DNA of 52,127 nt from Lachnospiraceae bacterium UBA3692 (GCA_002372815.1 DFIR01000036.1:1-52127); one strand, 5' to 3'; positions 7,545 to 16,153 are shown, counted from the stretch's first letter. The notes: generated from the sequence alone by a model not told the origin. Program-made: numbers and translations.

Positions 7545-8822
7545 ATGAAGACAGTCAGGTTCTTTTATAAAGACACCACGCAGGACCTGCAGGTGCCGGA
7601 CGATACACCGGTACTCCTGAGCAATGTCGACAAGCTGGCCAGCGACCGCAGCGGAATCGAGATCGTCCGGGAGGCGATGGAGCATCCCATCGACAGCCCC
7701 AGGCTGTCGGAGCTCGCCAAGGGCAAGCCGGACTGCGTCATCATCATCAGTGACCACACCCGTCCGGTCCCCAGCCGCGACATCCTGCCGAATATGATCC
7801 GGGAGCTGCGCGAGGGCAGCCCGGACATCCGCATCACCCTGCTGGTCGCCACCGGCTTCCACCGCCCGACGAGCATCGACGAACTCCGGAGCAAACTGGG
7901 CGACGAACTCTACGAGGAGTTCAAGGACAATATCGTCGTGCATGACGCGCACGATCCTTCCAAGAACGTGAAGGTGGGCGTCCTGCCCTCCGGTCCCGAC
8001 TGCATCCTGGACAAGGTGGCCATGGAAACCTCGCTTCTCGTGGCGGAAGGCTTCATCGAGCCGCACTTCTTCGCAGGCTTCTCCGGCGGCAGAAAGAGCA
8101 TCCTGCCCGGCATCGCGGACGCGGTGACGGTCATGGGCAACCACTGCTCCAAGTTCATCGACAGCCCTTATGCCCGCACGGGCATCCTGGACCACAATCC
8201 GATGCACGAGGATATGCTCGCGGCAGCGAAGATGTCGAAGCTGGCCTACATCGTGAACGTCGTCATCGACGAGAACAAGAAGACCGTGGCGGCCTTCGCC
8301 GGCAACTATGAGACGGCCCACCGCAAGGGCTGTGATTTCATCGCGGAATATGTGTGCGTGAAGCCGCAGCCGGCGGACATCGTCATCTCGACCAACGGCG
8401 GCTGGCCGCTCGACCAGAACGCCTACCAGTCCCCGAAGGGCATGACAGCCGCGGAAGCGACCGTCAAGGACGGCGGCGTCATCATCATGCTCGCCTCCTG
8501 CACGGACGGCACCGGCGGTGACTTCTTCTATCACATCATCGCCGACGAGCCGGACATCGAGACAGCTTACCAGAAATTCCTGGCCACGCCGCAGGAGAAG
8601 ACAGCCCCCGACCAGTGGTGCTCCCAGATCCTCGCCCGCATCGCCAGAAAGTACCGCGTGATCTTCGTCGCGGAGCCCGAACAGCAGGCAATGATCGAAG
8701 GCCTCAAACTCACCTACGCCCCGAACCTCCAGGAAGCCTACAAGCTTGCCCGCGAGCTCAAGGGCCCGGACGCCTCCCTCACCTGCATCCCGAACGGCAT
8801 CTCCGTCGTCGTCCGCGACTGA
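7545..8822 (+). CDS. larA: Nickel-dependent lactate racemase LarA
   Basis: A 425-residue LarA-family protein that interconverts L- and D-lactate, or another 2-hydroxyacid, using the nickel-pincer nucleotide cofactor. Residues expected from the Lactiplantibacillus plantarum enzyme are present: Asp70 and Arg73 in SDHTRP, His106 in GFHRP, His174 in IEPHFFAGFSGGRK, cofactor-bound Lys184 in that same motif, and His200 in MGNHCSKF. The cofactor enzymes LarB, LarC and LarE are not in this window. Next to a D-specific oxidase and a lactate permease, it would let the cell use both lactate isomers. GGAGG precedes the ATG. Some LarA homologues act on other hydroxyacids, so the substrate is inferred. Confidence 0.92.
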   Translation: MKTVRFFYKDTTQDLQVPDDTPVLLSNVDKLASDRSGIEIVREAMEHPIDSPRLSELAKGKPDCVIIISDHTRPVPSRDILPNMIRELREGSPDIRITLLVATGFHRPTSIDELRSKLGDELYEEFKDNIVVHDAHDPSKNVKVGVLPSGPDCILDKVAMETSLLVAEGFIEPHFFAGFSGGRKSILPGIADAVTVMGNHCSKFIDSPYARTGILDHNPMHEDMLAAAKMSKLAYIVNVVIDENKKTVAAFAGNYETAHRKGCDFIAEYVCVKPQPADIVISTNGGWPLDQNAYQSPKGMTAAEATVKDGGVIIMLASCTDGTGGDFFYHIIADEPDIETAYQKFLATPQEKTAPDQWCSQILARIARKYRVIFVAEPEQQAMIEGLKLTYAPNLQEAYKLARELKGPDASLTCIPNGISVVVRD

Positions 8823-8846
8823 GCTCACACAGGGGTCACGCAGGGC

Positions 8847-8875
8847 CTCACACAGGGGACGGTTCTCTGTGTGAG
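8847..8875 (+). repeat. REP-like hairpin (type 1, forward)
   Basis: CTCACACAG and CTGTGTGAG form a 9-bp stem around the loop GGGACGGTTCT. A partial copy of the left half lies just before it (8824-8845). The GGGGACGGTTCT core recurs, with different stems, at 9782, 23111, 23178, 26341 and 26373. It lies 25 bp after the larA stop and could also serve to end or protect that mRNA. Confidence 0.85.
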
Positions 8876-8910
8876 AGCACGTCTGAAAAGGTAAAAAATC
8901 CAGATTTTAT

Positions 8911-8957
8911 GCGGGCCGCACAAGGGGACAGTCCTCTGTGCGGCTCGCAGTTTTTTC
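8911..8957 (+). repeat. REP-like hairpin (type 2) with T-run
   Basis: GCGGGCCGCACA pairs with TGTGCGGCTCGC (12 bp, one G-T) around the loop AGGGGACAGTCCTC and is followed by AGTTTTTT, so it also looks like a working terminator for larA. The same hairpin, preceded by a closely similar CAGATT(T/A)TATG, occurs in reverse at 9709-9744. Confidence 0.8.
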
Positions 8958-8960
8958 TAA

Positions 8961-9212
8961 CATGCACGTAAGGATACAGGACCCACACGTGCCGGACGAA
9001 TCAGCAGAATATACATAGATCCCAGAAAGGCCCCTGTCAGCCAATGTCCCAACTCGGACGCCGCTCTGAAGACCGGCGTCCTCAGACAGTAGGACAACGG
9101 AGACGCTGTGCGGACACAGCGCCTCCGAACTGCCAGGGGCCTTCCTGCGATCAGGTATATTCGAGTGCTTCTTCTTTAAGGCTCGTGTGGGTCCTGTATC
9201 CTTGCGTGCATG
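8961..9212 (+). ncRNA. Putative structured RNA element, copy A
   Basis: A 252-nt element closed by 29-nt arms (8961-8989 with 9184-9212, a single G-T exception). Inside are further nested stems: 9007-9014/9155-9162, 9028-9036/9134-9142, 9045-9049/9092-9096, a hairpin 9056-9081 and a 12-bp hairpin 9099-9126. Two blocks, AATGTCCCAACTCG (9043-9056) and CTCAGACAGTAGGACAAC (9081-9098), are identical to copy B, while the long stems differ in sequence but still pair. This points to selection on a fold, probably RNA. It carries no plausible protein-coding frame. The strand is assigned from the shared layout with copy B; no promoter was recognised, and transcription is unproven. Confidence 0.55.
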
Positions 9213-9456
9213 CTGGAAACGCTACGTGGGCCGCGCAAGAACTGCCCCGTGCTGCGTGCGAAACAGCTGGTCTTTTTTCCAGTTTAACTTGCTGATCACA
9301 CAGAGAACGGCTCCCCACCACGCGATCTGCAGCGCGCAAAGACAGTCCTCGGCCGTATCGTGTTCATCGGAGGAAAAGCCATCCGCGCCGACTTCACCGC
9401 CAGGACAGGTTCTCCTGGTGAGCACGGCGGGCATTGTCCTTGCGCGGCTCACACTG
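9213..9456. other. Spacer between the two structured elements, with decayed REP hairpins
   Basis: This 244-bp stretch holds degenerate relatives of the flanking hairpins. A type-2-like sequence follows arm A (GCCGCGCAAGA, 9230-9240), with a matching one after arm B on the other strand (9423-9448). A type-1-like half is at 9296-9315 (TCACACAGAGAACGGCTCCC). A small hairpin, CCAGGA...TCCTGG, lies at 9400-9418. I see no gene. Confidence 0.5.
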
Positions 9457-9703
9457 CATAAAGACAGCCTGCGTCTGTTCGCTCCACTTTGAACGAGCGG
9501 GTTGATACACTTGATCTGGCCAGTGCGCCTGACGGGTCACAAGCCGCGGCTTCGGGCCGCGGCTTGTGTTGTCCTACTGTCTGAGCGGATCGCTCATCAG
9601 AGCGAGACGCGAGTTGGGACATTGCCCGGCAGGCGTGCCGGACAGATCTGCGTGTATCTCCGCAAAGTGATCGTGGAACGAACGGATGCAGGCTGCCTTT
9701 ATG
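9457..9703 (-). ncRNA. Putative structured RNA element, copy B (opposite strand)
   Basis: A 247-nt element on the minus strand, convergent with copy A. Its 31-nt arms (9457-9487 with 9673-9703) differ from a perfect pairing at only four positions, all transitions. Inner stems match the copy A layout: 9504-9510/9652-9658, 9570-9574/9617-9621, an interrupted hairpin at 9585-9610 and a perfect 12-bp hairpin at 9539-9567. The core blocks at 9610-9623 and 9568-9585 are identical to copy A in reverse complement. Arm sequences share nothing obvious with copy A, so the pairing has been kept through compensatory change. Confidence 0.55.
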
Positions 9704-9708
9704 TGGTA

Positions 9709-9744
9709 CGGGCCGCACAGAGGACTGTCCCCCCGTGCGGCCCG
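9709..9744 (-). repeat. REP-like hairpin (type 2, reverse)
   Basis: Read on the minus strand, GCGGGCCGCAC pairs with GTGCGGCCCG around a loop containing GGGGGGACAGTCCTCT. It stands six bases before arm B, as the forward type 2 hairpin stands 12 bases before arm A, so the hairpin belongs to the repeated unit. Confidence 0.8.
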
Positions 9745-9781
9745 CATATAATCTGAATTTTCCGGTGTTTCAGCCCTGCAT

Positions 9782-9808
9782 TCACACAGAGAACCGTCCC
9801 CTGTGTGA
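9782..9808 (-). repeat. REP-like hairpin (type 1, reverse)
   Basis: TCACACAG/CTGTGTGA stem (8 bp) around AGAACCGTCCC, the inverse of the hairpin at 8847. With it, this hairpin bounds a 960-bp block of inverted symmetry between larA and lctP. It lies 14 bp from the lctP stop codon and may also terminate lctP. Confidence 0.85.
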
Positions 9809-9822
9809 GCCCCCACGAAAAC

Positions 9823-11352
9823 TCACGCAAGGGCGAAGCAGATGATACCTCCGACGACGGCGTAGAGGAGGCAGTATTTGAAGATGCGGCCGATGACGAG
9901 GTTCTCCTTGCCGCTGAGGCCGACGGCGGCGCAGCCGAGGGCGACGTTGGAAGGGGAGATCATCTTCCCGACGCCGGCGCCGAGGGAGTTGGCGGCGCCG
10001 AGCCATTCCTGGGCGATGCCGAGCTGGGCGGCAGCTTCCGCCTGGAGAGGGCCGAAGAGGACGCTCGTGTTCGTGCCGGAGCCGGTGACGAAACCGCCGA
10101 GAACACCGACCATCGGGGAGAAGAGCGGGTAGAACTTGCCGGCCGTGATGACCAGGACGTCCGCGACGTCGGTGGTCATGCCGCTGTGGACCATGAGCTT
10201 GGCGGTCACGAGGACGGAGCAGATCGTCAGGATGGTCTTGAGATTGTTGCGGACGGTCCTGCCGAGCACAGCCAGGATGGACGGAAGCGAAGCACCCTGA
10301 ATCAGGCCGCCGATGATACCGGCAAGAATGATCCAGACGCCCGGCGTATTGATCCAGGTGAAGCTGGAGGGCGCCGCGCCTTCGCCGATGTAGAGCGGGA
10401 TGCTGGAACTGATCGAGGACAACGGCTTATTGATGAAGGGGAACAGCTTCGATGTAAACAGGAGCAGGAAGAAGATCAGGATGAAGGGGCTCCAGGCTTT
10501 GACGGCGTCGGAGACGGTGAGCGCGGAGTCGGTCTTCTGTTCCTGTACCAGATATTCCTCCGGAATCTCGTGGTCCTTCATGCGCATCGCGGCCAGGACG
10601 GAGACGATCAGCGAGCAGATCGAGCCGATGATGTTCGGAAGCTCCGGTCCTGCGAAGGTCGCAAGGATGAAGTGCGGGATGACGAAGGCTGCCGAGGACA
10701 GCAAGGTGAAGGGCAGGAGCCCCTTGAAAGCTTTCATGCCGCCGCCGACGATGAAGACCATGAGGAAGGGCGACAGGAACATGAGCAGCACGGAGATCAG
10801 CGCCGTGTTGGAGGAGAGGGCGCCGGCGGCCAGGCCGGTCGCGGACTCCAGGGAGGTCAGCGGGACGCCGACGCTGCCGAAGGCCGTGGGCGTCGAGTTG
10901 ACGACCAGAAGCGCAAGAAGGGTGCTGAGAGGGTCAAAGCCCAGCCCGACGAGGATCGAACCGGGGATCGCGACCGCCGTGCCGAAGCCCGCCATACCTT
11001 CCATGAAACATCCGAAGCTCCAGCCGATGAGCAGCACCAGGACACGTTTGTCGCGGGAGACGCCTGCCAGCATGCTCTTGATCCGATCCATCGCGCCGGT
11101 CTCGCAGGTGAGTCCGTAGACGAACAGAGCCGCCAGGATCACGAGGATGATCGGCCAGAGAGCGGTACACACACCTTCGACGACGGAAGTCGCAGCGGAA
11201 ATAAGCGGCAGCCCCTTGAAGAGGACCGCCGTAGCGCCTGCAAAAAGAACGGCGATTGGACAGGCTTTGTAGCCGGGCATCTTGAGGAAGGTGAGAGCAA
11301 TGACGAGCCAGATGATCGGCACGAGACCGAGAAGGAATTTGACGACGAGCAT
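9823..11352 (-). CDS. lctP: L-lactate permease (LctP/LldP family)
   Basis: A 509-residue membrane protein with about 12-13 helices, starting MLVVKFLLGLVPIIWLVIAL, slightly shorter than the 530-550 usual for the family. Family-like stretches include FGTAVAIPGSILVGLGFDPL, VNSTPTAFGSVGVPLTS and GFVTGSGTNTSVLFGPLQ. It imports lactate by proton symport. I chose the start at 11352 because AAAGGGG lies just upstream; more upstream in-frame starts would add a non-hydrophobic tail crossing the promoter. It converges on larA and is driven from the promoter at 11435-11463. Together with the oxidase and racemase it forms a lactate-use module. Confidence 0.9.
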   Translation of the reverse strand: MLVVKFLLGLVPIIWLVIALTFLKMPGYKACPIAVLFAGATAVLFKGLPLISAATSVVEGVCTALWPIILVILAALFVYGLTCETGAMDRIKSMLAGVSRDKRVLVLLIGWSFGCFMEGMAGFGTAVAIPGSILVGLGFDPLSTLLALLVVNSTPTAFGSVGVPLTSLESATGLAAGALSSNTALISVLLMFLSPFLMVFIVGGGMKAFKGLLPFTLLSSAAFVIPHFILATFAGPELPNIIGSICSLIVSVLAAMRMKDHEIPEEYLVQEQKTDSALTVSDAVKAWSPFILIFFLLLFTSKLFPFINKPLSSISSSIPLYIGEGAAPSSFTWINTPGVWIILAGIIGGLIQGASLPSILAVLGRTVRNNLKTILTICSVLVTAKLMVHSGMTTDVADVLVITAGKFYPLFSPMVGVLGGFVTGSGTNTSVLFGPLQAEAAAQLGIAQEWLGAANSLGAGVGKMISPSNVALGCAAVGLSGKENLVIGRIFKYCLLYAVVGGIICFALA

Positions 11353-11692
11353 GACCGCCCCTTTCTGTGAAGTGTAGACGTGCGCTGCAGGAACGGGTTG
11401 AAACATGAAAGAACAAAGTTTCAATCCTGTTTCAATTTTAATGCAGCAAACTGGTTTAGACAAGCAAAAAAGCCCCCGCCGGAAGACTGTACCTGATTCG
11501 GAACAATCACACAGCAGAGCGCCGCGGGACAGGCACGGGAGCAGGCGCGGAATGCGGCGGAGGGGTGGCGGCTTTGGCCGGGATGCTATATACTGGTGGT
11601 GCATTATGTGCTTATGCAGATGAAAATATCTTCGCGGCAGTCAACAGGAAGTAAGAGAAGAAAAGAAACAGAAGAAAGAAGCAGACAAAATT
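11353..11692. promoter_or_regulatory. Divergent control region between lctP and the Na/Pi cotransporter gene
   Basis: On the minus strand TTGTCT (11458-11463) and TAAAAT (11435-11440) are 17 bp apart, a good lctP promoter. Between it and lctP lie two direct copies of ATTGAAAC (11420-11436 region) and an inverted GAAAC...GTTTC, which could be an operator for a lactate-responsive regulator. On the plus strand TGCTATATA (11584-11592) resembles an extended -10 for the cotransporter, without a clear -35. The regulator is not identifiable here. Confidence 0.6.
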
Positions 11693-13450
11693 ATGAGTGC
11701 AAGTGAGACCCTGACACTGATCACGGGACTTCTCAGCGGCATTGCCCTGTTCCTTTTCGGCATGAACGTCATGAGTGAGTCTCTGTCACAGATCGCCGGC
11801 GGAAGGCTGACCGGACTGATCGAGAAGGTGACCGGCAACCGCTACGCGGGCTGGGGTTTCGGAACGCTCCTGGCCGTGTTCATGCAGTCCTCCGTGACGA
11901 CCGTCATGACGGTCGGTCTCGTCAATTCCGGCATCATGAAGCTGGCGCAGGCCACCGGCGTGATGATCGGCGCCAACCTGGGAACCACCGCGACGGCCTG
12001 GCTCCTCAGCCTGAACTCCCTGGGCGGAGGCGGCGGATCGCTCTTCCTGCAGCTCCTGCAGCCTGCGACGTTCGCGCCTTTCCTGGCGATCGGCGGGATC
12101 GTGGCCATGATGTTCACGAAGTCGAACAAGACGCGCTCGATCGCGTCGATCCTCATCGGCTTCTCGGTCATGATGATCGGCATGAGCGTGATGAGCACCT
12201 CCGTATCGCCGCTGCAGAACGTGCCGGCGTTCAAGAGGATGATGCTCAGCTTCTCCAATCCTTTTCTCGGCGTGCTCGTCGGGATCCTCGCGACGGTGCT
12301 GATCCAGAGCTCCGCCGCCGCGATCGGCATCCTGCAGGCGCTGGCGATGTCCGTGGGCGTCACCTTCGGCATGGCCATCCCCATCGTCTGCGGCGCCCAG
12401 ATCAGTACCTGCCTGAGCGCGATCCTGGCCTCGACAGGGGCCGGCAACAACGGGAAGAGAGCCGCCCTCATCCACCTGTTCTATAACGTTCTGAGGAACA
12501 CGGGCTTCCTGGTCATCTTCTACGTGCTGCATCTGATCATCCGGTTTCCTTTCATGGAGCAGGAGGCCGGCGCTGTCGGCATCGCCGCCTTCCACACACT
12601 GGTGAACGTGGCCGGATGCATCGTGTTCCTGCCGCTCGCGGACCTGCTCCCGAAGCTGGTGACGCGGGCGATCCCTTACAGCAAGGCGGAGCAGGAGGAA
12701 CAGGCGGACACCCTCACGATCCTCAACCCGCTCTTCCTCGCCAACCCGCCCTTCGCCATCGACCAGGTGCGCACGGCGGCCGGGATGCTGGCGGATGTGG
12801 TGCAGGAGTATTTTGCCGCGTACCTGCGGTCGATCGCGTCGGATGACCCGAAGCAGGAGCAGAAAGTGCGTGCACTCGGGAGAAAAGCCTCCCGCTACGC
12901 GGACCAGCTGCGCGCCTACTGCATTCGGATCTCGGAGCGCAGGATGCAGGACACGGAGGCCGGCAATCTTTCCTTCCTGCAGAGCACGATCAACGACTAC
13001 ACCGAGATCGCGAACAAGATCACGGGCATGCGCAGCAGCATCGACGCCTTCCGCCGGGAAGGCGGATCGTTCTCCGAAGAGGCCCGCAGGGATCTGGATC
13101 TGTTCGGCAAGGCCGCCCAGGAGATCCTGGACGTGACGGTCCACGAGTACGCCCTCCAGAACATGCGGCTCGCGAGCACGATCCAGGTCTACCGGGAGAT
13201 CATCACCGACATCCACGGCAAGATCAGCAAGAAGCACGTCCGCAGGCTCCACAGCGGCGCCTGCCAGACGCAGAACAACCTGCTGTTCTCGGAGATCTGC
13301 GTCGGCTATGAGCAGATCATCGACCGGTGCGACAGCATTGCGGGCCACATCCTGCTCCACTCCCGCAAGCAGACCGTGAAGCTGACGGAAGAGCAGTACA
13401 AGACCATCCGCGAGCTGTTCGGGGACAAATATTCCATCCTGGACGAATGA
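11693..13450 (+). CDS. Na+/phosphate cotransporter family protein (NptA type, PhoU-like tail)
   Basis: A 585-residue protein. The first 310 residues hold two inverted Na/Pi-cotransporter repeats with the typical glutamine-serine motifs QSSVTTVMTVGLV (near 63) and QSSAAAIGILQALA (near 205), plus GANLGTTATAW. From about 340 onward is a helical, PhoU-like cytoplasmic domain. It takes up inorganic phosphate with sodium. An Na/Pi transporter in the same segment as a VTC-type protein fits phosphate storage, but the genes are 7 kb apart. The ATG is preceded by a weak purine-rich ribosome site. Confidence 0.9.
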   Translation: MSASETLTLITGLLSGIALFLFGMNVMSESLSQIAGGRLTGLIEKVTGNRYAGWGFGTLLAVFMQSSVTTVMTVGLVNSGIMKLAQATGVMIGANLGTTATAWLLSLNSLGGGGGSLFLQLLQPATFAPFLAIGGIVAMMFTKSNKTRSIASILIGFSVMMIGMSVMSTSVSPLQNVPAFKRMMLSFSNPFLGVLVGILATVLIQSSAAAIGILQALAMSVGVTFGMAIPIVCGAQISTCLSAILASTGAGNNGKRAALIHLFYNVLRNTGFLVIFYVLHLIIRFPFMEQEAGAVGIAAFHTLVNVAGCIVFLPLADLLPKLVTRAIPYSKAEQEEQADTLTILNPLFLANPPFAIDQVRTAAGMLADVVQEYFAAYLRSIASDDPKQEQKVRALGRKASRYADQLRAYCIRISERRMQDTEAGNLSFLQSTINDYTEIANKITGMRSSIDAFRREGGSFSEEARRDLDLFGKAAQEILDVTVHEYALQNMRLASTIQVYREIITDIHGKISKKHVRRLHSGACQTQNNLLFSEICVGYEQIIDRCDSIAGHILLHSRKQTVKLTEEQYKTIRELFGDKYSILDE

Positions 13451-13536
13451 TGCCCTGCCGGGGCACAGACCGCAGAGACGGCGGGACGGAACAACAAGGC
13501 TAATAAATATAAATACAGAAAGAAGGAATAACGATC

Positions 13537-14766
13537 ATGATCATCACAGACAGCATCTTCCGCAAATACGCAGAACTCATCGTGCGCACCGGCGCGAACG
13601 TGCAGCCGGGACAGGTCGTGCAGCTGACCATCTCCGTCGAGCAGCACGAATTCGCTGCCATGGTGACGGAAGCGTGCTATCAGGCCGGCGCGAAGAAAGT
13701 GAATATCGACTGGACCTGCGACGCCGTGAGCCGGGCGAATTTCCTGTACGCGGACCAGGAGGTCCTCTCCAAGGTCCTTCCCTGGGAGGAAGCGAAACAG
13801 CAGCAGATGGTGGAGGACCTTCCCTGCCGCATCTTCGTCGTCTCCGAGGACCCCGACGCCATGAACGGCGTGGACCCGGAGAAGCTCTCCGCGGTCGCGC
13901 AGAGCCGGGCCCGCGTCCTCAAGCCTTACCGCAACGCCATCGACGGCAGGCACCAGTGGGCGATCGCCGCGTATCCTTCGGAGAAGTGGGCGCAGAAATG
14001 CTTCCCCGGCGCCGCGGACGCCGTGGACAGACTCTGGGACGCGATCCTGAAGACCGTGCGTGTCACGGAGGACAACGATCCGGTGGCGGAGTGGAAAGCG
14101 CACACCGACTTCCTTGAGGAGAAGGCGGCGTGGCTCAATGCGCAGGGCTTCTCCTCTATGCATTATACGAGCGCCAACGGCACGAATTTCACCGTCGACC
14201 TGATCCCCGGCGCCAAGTGGGCCGGCGCGGGCGATGTCAATCCGCTGAACGGTGCCTTCTATATTCCGAACATGCCCACCGAGGAGATCTTCACCTCCCC
14301 CGTCGCGGGCAAGTGCGAAGGGACCCTCGTGGCCGTCAAGCCGCTGTCCTGGAACAGCCAGATCATCGACGGATTCTCCATCACGTTTGAGAACGGACGC
14401 GCCGTATCCTGCCATGCTGAAAAAGGGCAGGCGCTGCTGGAGAGGATGCTCCACATGGACGAAGGGGCGGGCATGCTCGGAGAGGTCGCCCTCGTGCCGA
14501 AGGAGAGCCCGGTCAACCAGTGCGGTTTCCTCTTCTATGAGACGCTCTTCGACGAGAACGCCTGCTGCCACTGCGCCGTGGGCATGGGCTTCAAGGAAGT
14601 CCTTCCGGACGGCAATGACCTGACCATGGAGCAGGCGAAGGAGCGGGGCATCAACGATTCCATCATCCACGTGGACTTCATGGTCGGCGCGGACGATCTC
14701 TCCATCGACGGCATCCGGCCGGACGGCAGCACGGAAGCGGTCTTCCGGAACGGGACATGGGCCTGA
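13537..14766 (+). CDS. M29 family aminopeptidase (AmpS/PepS type)
   Basis: A 409-residue cytoplasmic metallopeptidase that removes N-terminal residues from peptides. M29 metal-ligand regions are present in order: NMPTEEIFTSP near 246-256, LGEVALVPK near 312, HCAVGMGF near 346 and HVDFMVGADD near 373. The length equals the family norm. GAAAGAAGGAA lies before the ATG. It may be co-transcribed with the following FUSC-HAD gene, 49 bp downstream. Confidence 0.92.
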   Translation: MIITDSIFRKYAELIVRTGANVQPGQVVQLTISVEQHEFAAMVTEACYQAGAKKVNIDWTCDAVSRANFLYADQEVLSKVLPWEEAKQQQMVEDLPCRIFVVSEDPDAMNGVDPEKLSAVAQSRARVLKPYRNAIDGRHQWAIAAYPSEKWAQKCFPGAADAVDRLWDAILKTVRVTEDNDPVAEWKAHTDFLEEKAAWLNAQGFSSMHYTSANGTNFTVDLIPGAKWAGAGDVNPLNGAFYIPNMPTEEIFTSPVAGKCEGTLVAVKPLSWNSQIIDGFSITFENGRAVSCHAEKGQALLERMLHMDEGAGMLGEVALVPKESPVNQCGFLFYETLFDENACCHCAVGMGFKEVLPDGNDLTMEQAKERGINDSIIHVDFMVGADDLSIDGIRPDGSTEAVFRNGTWA

Positions 14767-14815
14767 CCCGGAGATGATAAGATGATGAAAGGAAGATGAA
14801 AGGAAAGAGAAGCAT

Positions 14816-16147
14816 ATGAGGGCAAAGTTTCCGATCCCCGGGCAGAGGATCCTCCGGTCGGTCATCGCGGCTCTGCTGTGTATTGGGATCTACTACCTGC
14901 GCGGGAGAAGGGGCGCGCCTTTCTACTCCATCATCGCCGCGCTGCAGTGCATGCAGCCCTACGCCGTCAACATGCTCAAGGTCGGCAGGAACCGGATCAT
15001 CGGGACCCTGGCCGGCGCATTCTGGGGATCCGTCGTGCTCTTCGGAGCCATCTGGCTCTCGGGAGGCGCCGTGCAGTACGACCAGAGCGCCCTCTACTAT
15101 CTGGCCCTGGTGTGCTTCATCGGCGTCGTCCTCTATTCCGCGGTCCTGCTGGGGATCCGGGAGTCGGCGTATTTTTCCGCGGTCGTCTTCCTGAGTATCA
15201 CTATGAACCACATCGGGGACGTCGACCCGTACCTGTTTGTGTTCAACCGCGCCATGGACACGATCATCGGCGTGCTGGCGGCGATCCTGATCAATTCCCT
15301 GCACCTGCCGAGGATGCGCGACCGGGATACGCTGTTCGTGTCGGGCGTCGACCACGTGCTGTTCCGGGAGGACCGGAAGCTGTCCGCGTTCACGAGGATC
15401 CAGCTCAACCGCTTCATCCAGGACGGCATGCGGTTCTCCGTCTCCACCAAGCAGACGCCGGCGACCGTGCGGGAAGTCATGACCGGCGTCGAGCTGCGCC
15501 TGCCGATCATCGCCATGGACGGCGCGGTCCTCTATGACATGAAGAGCCGGACCTACCTGCGCACGACCAAGATGGACAGCGGTCTCGCGGAGCAGGTCAG
15601 CGCTTTCCTCAATGCCCGGCAGCTGCCCTACTATATCAACACGGTGGAGGAGAACCTGCTGGTCATCTACACCAGGGGGTACCGCCTCGGGACGCAGCAT
15701 CCGCGCGATACAGCCGGAGACGCCATGCAGGCCCTCTATGAAATGAAGAAAGGGTCCCCGTACCGGAACTATGTCCATACGGAGACCGATGTGACGGAGA
15801 ATGTCCTGTATTTCCTGATCGTCGACCGGAAGGAGAAGATCCGGCAGCTGCAGGAGGCCCTTCTGCAGGAGCCCTGGGCCGCCGGCCTGCGGACCACCCT
15901 GGACACGCTGGACTGCCGGGAAGGCGAAGAGATCCTGCGCGTCTACAGCAGCACCGCCACAAGAAGGCGGATGCTGAAAGAGCTCGCCGCCCTGACCGGT
16001 GCGGAGCGGACGATCATGTTCGGGGCCGCCGGCACCGAATGCGACGTCGTGATCCCCGACGCGGGCGGCGGCAACCTGGCCAAAGAACTGAAGAAACGCT
16101 ACGAGCCCGTCAGCCTAAGAGGCTGGAGGAATATCCTCCACTTCTGA
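14816..16147 (+). CDS. FUSC-type membrane protein fused to a degenerate Cof-like HAD domain
   Basis: 443 residues in two parts. Residues 1-165 have five or six membrane helices like the FUSC/aromatic-acid-exporter family, including APFYSIIAALQCMQPY. Residues 171-443 align by eye with Cof-type HAD phosphatases: VSGVDHVLFREDRKLS in the motif I position, GMRFSVSTKQTPATV in motif II and PIIAMDGAVLYD after it. The nucleophile Asp is replaced by Gly177, although Asp179 is kept. The late motif GD..ND has become FGAAGTECD (near 402). The HAD part therefore looks catalytically dead, perhaps a sensor. The gene ends 6 bp before a convergent HAD gene. Confidence 0.75.
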   Translation: MRAKFPIPGQRILRSVIAALLCIGIYYLRGRRGAPFYSIIAALQCMQPYAVNMLKVGRNRIIGTLAGAFWGSVVLFGAIWLSGGAVQYDQSALYYLALVCFIGVVLYSAVLLGIRESAYFSAVVFLSITMNHIGDVDPYLFVFNRAMDTIIGVLAAILINSLHLPRMRDRDTLFVSGVDHVLFREDRKLSAFTRIQLNRFIQDGMRFSVSTKQTPATVREVMTGVELRLPIIAMDGAVLYDMKSRTYLRTTKMDSGLAEQVSAFLNARQLPYYINTVEENLLVIYTRGYRLGTQHPRDTAGDAMQALYEMKKGSPYRNYVHTETDVTENVLYFLIVDRKEKIRQLQEALLQEPWAAGLRTTLDTLDCREGEEILRVYSSTATRRRMLKELAALTGAERTIMFGAAGTECDVVIPDAGGGNLAKELKKRYEPVSLRGWRNILHF

Positions 16148-16153
16148 TCACCG

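Noticed and set aside
9580..9612. Hammerhead ribozyme core (CTGATGAG in copy B)
   Set aside because: The GAAA half of the core is absent, and the word is explained by the loop of a local hairpin not conserved in copy A.
8961..9703. Retron ncRNA
   Set aside because: Paired ends fit the idea, but no reverse transcriptase gene is nearby and the conserved cores do not match a retron msr/msd that I know.
8824..9810. Protein-coding genes in the larA-lctP gap
   Set aside because: Open frames there are short, follow the inverted repeats and read as repeated words such as GDGSLCE; they lack ribosome sites.
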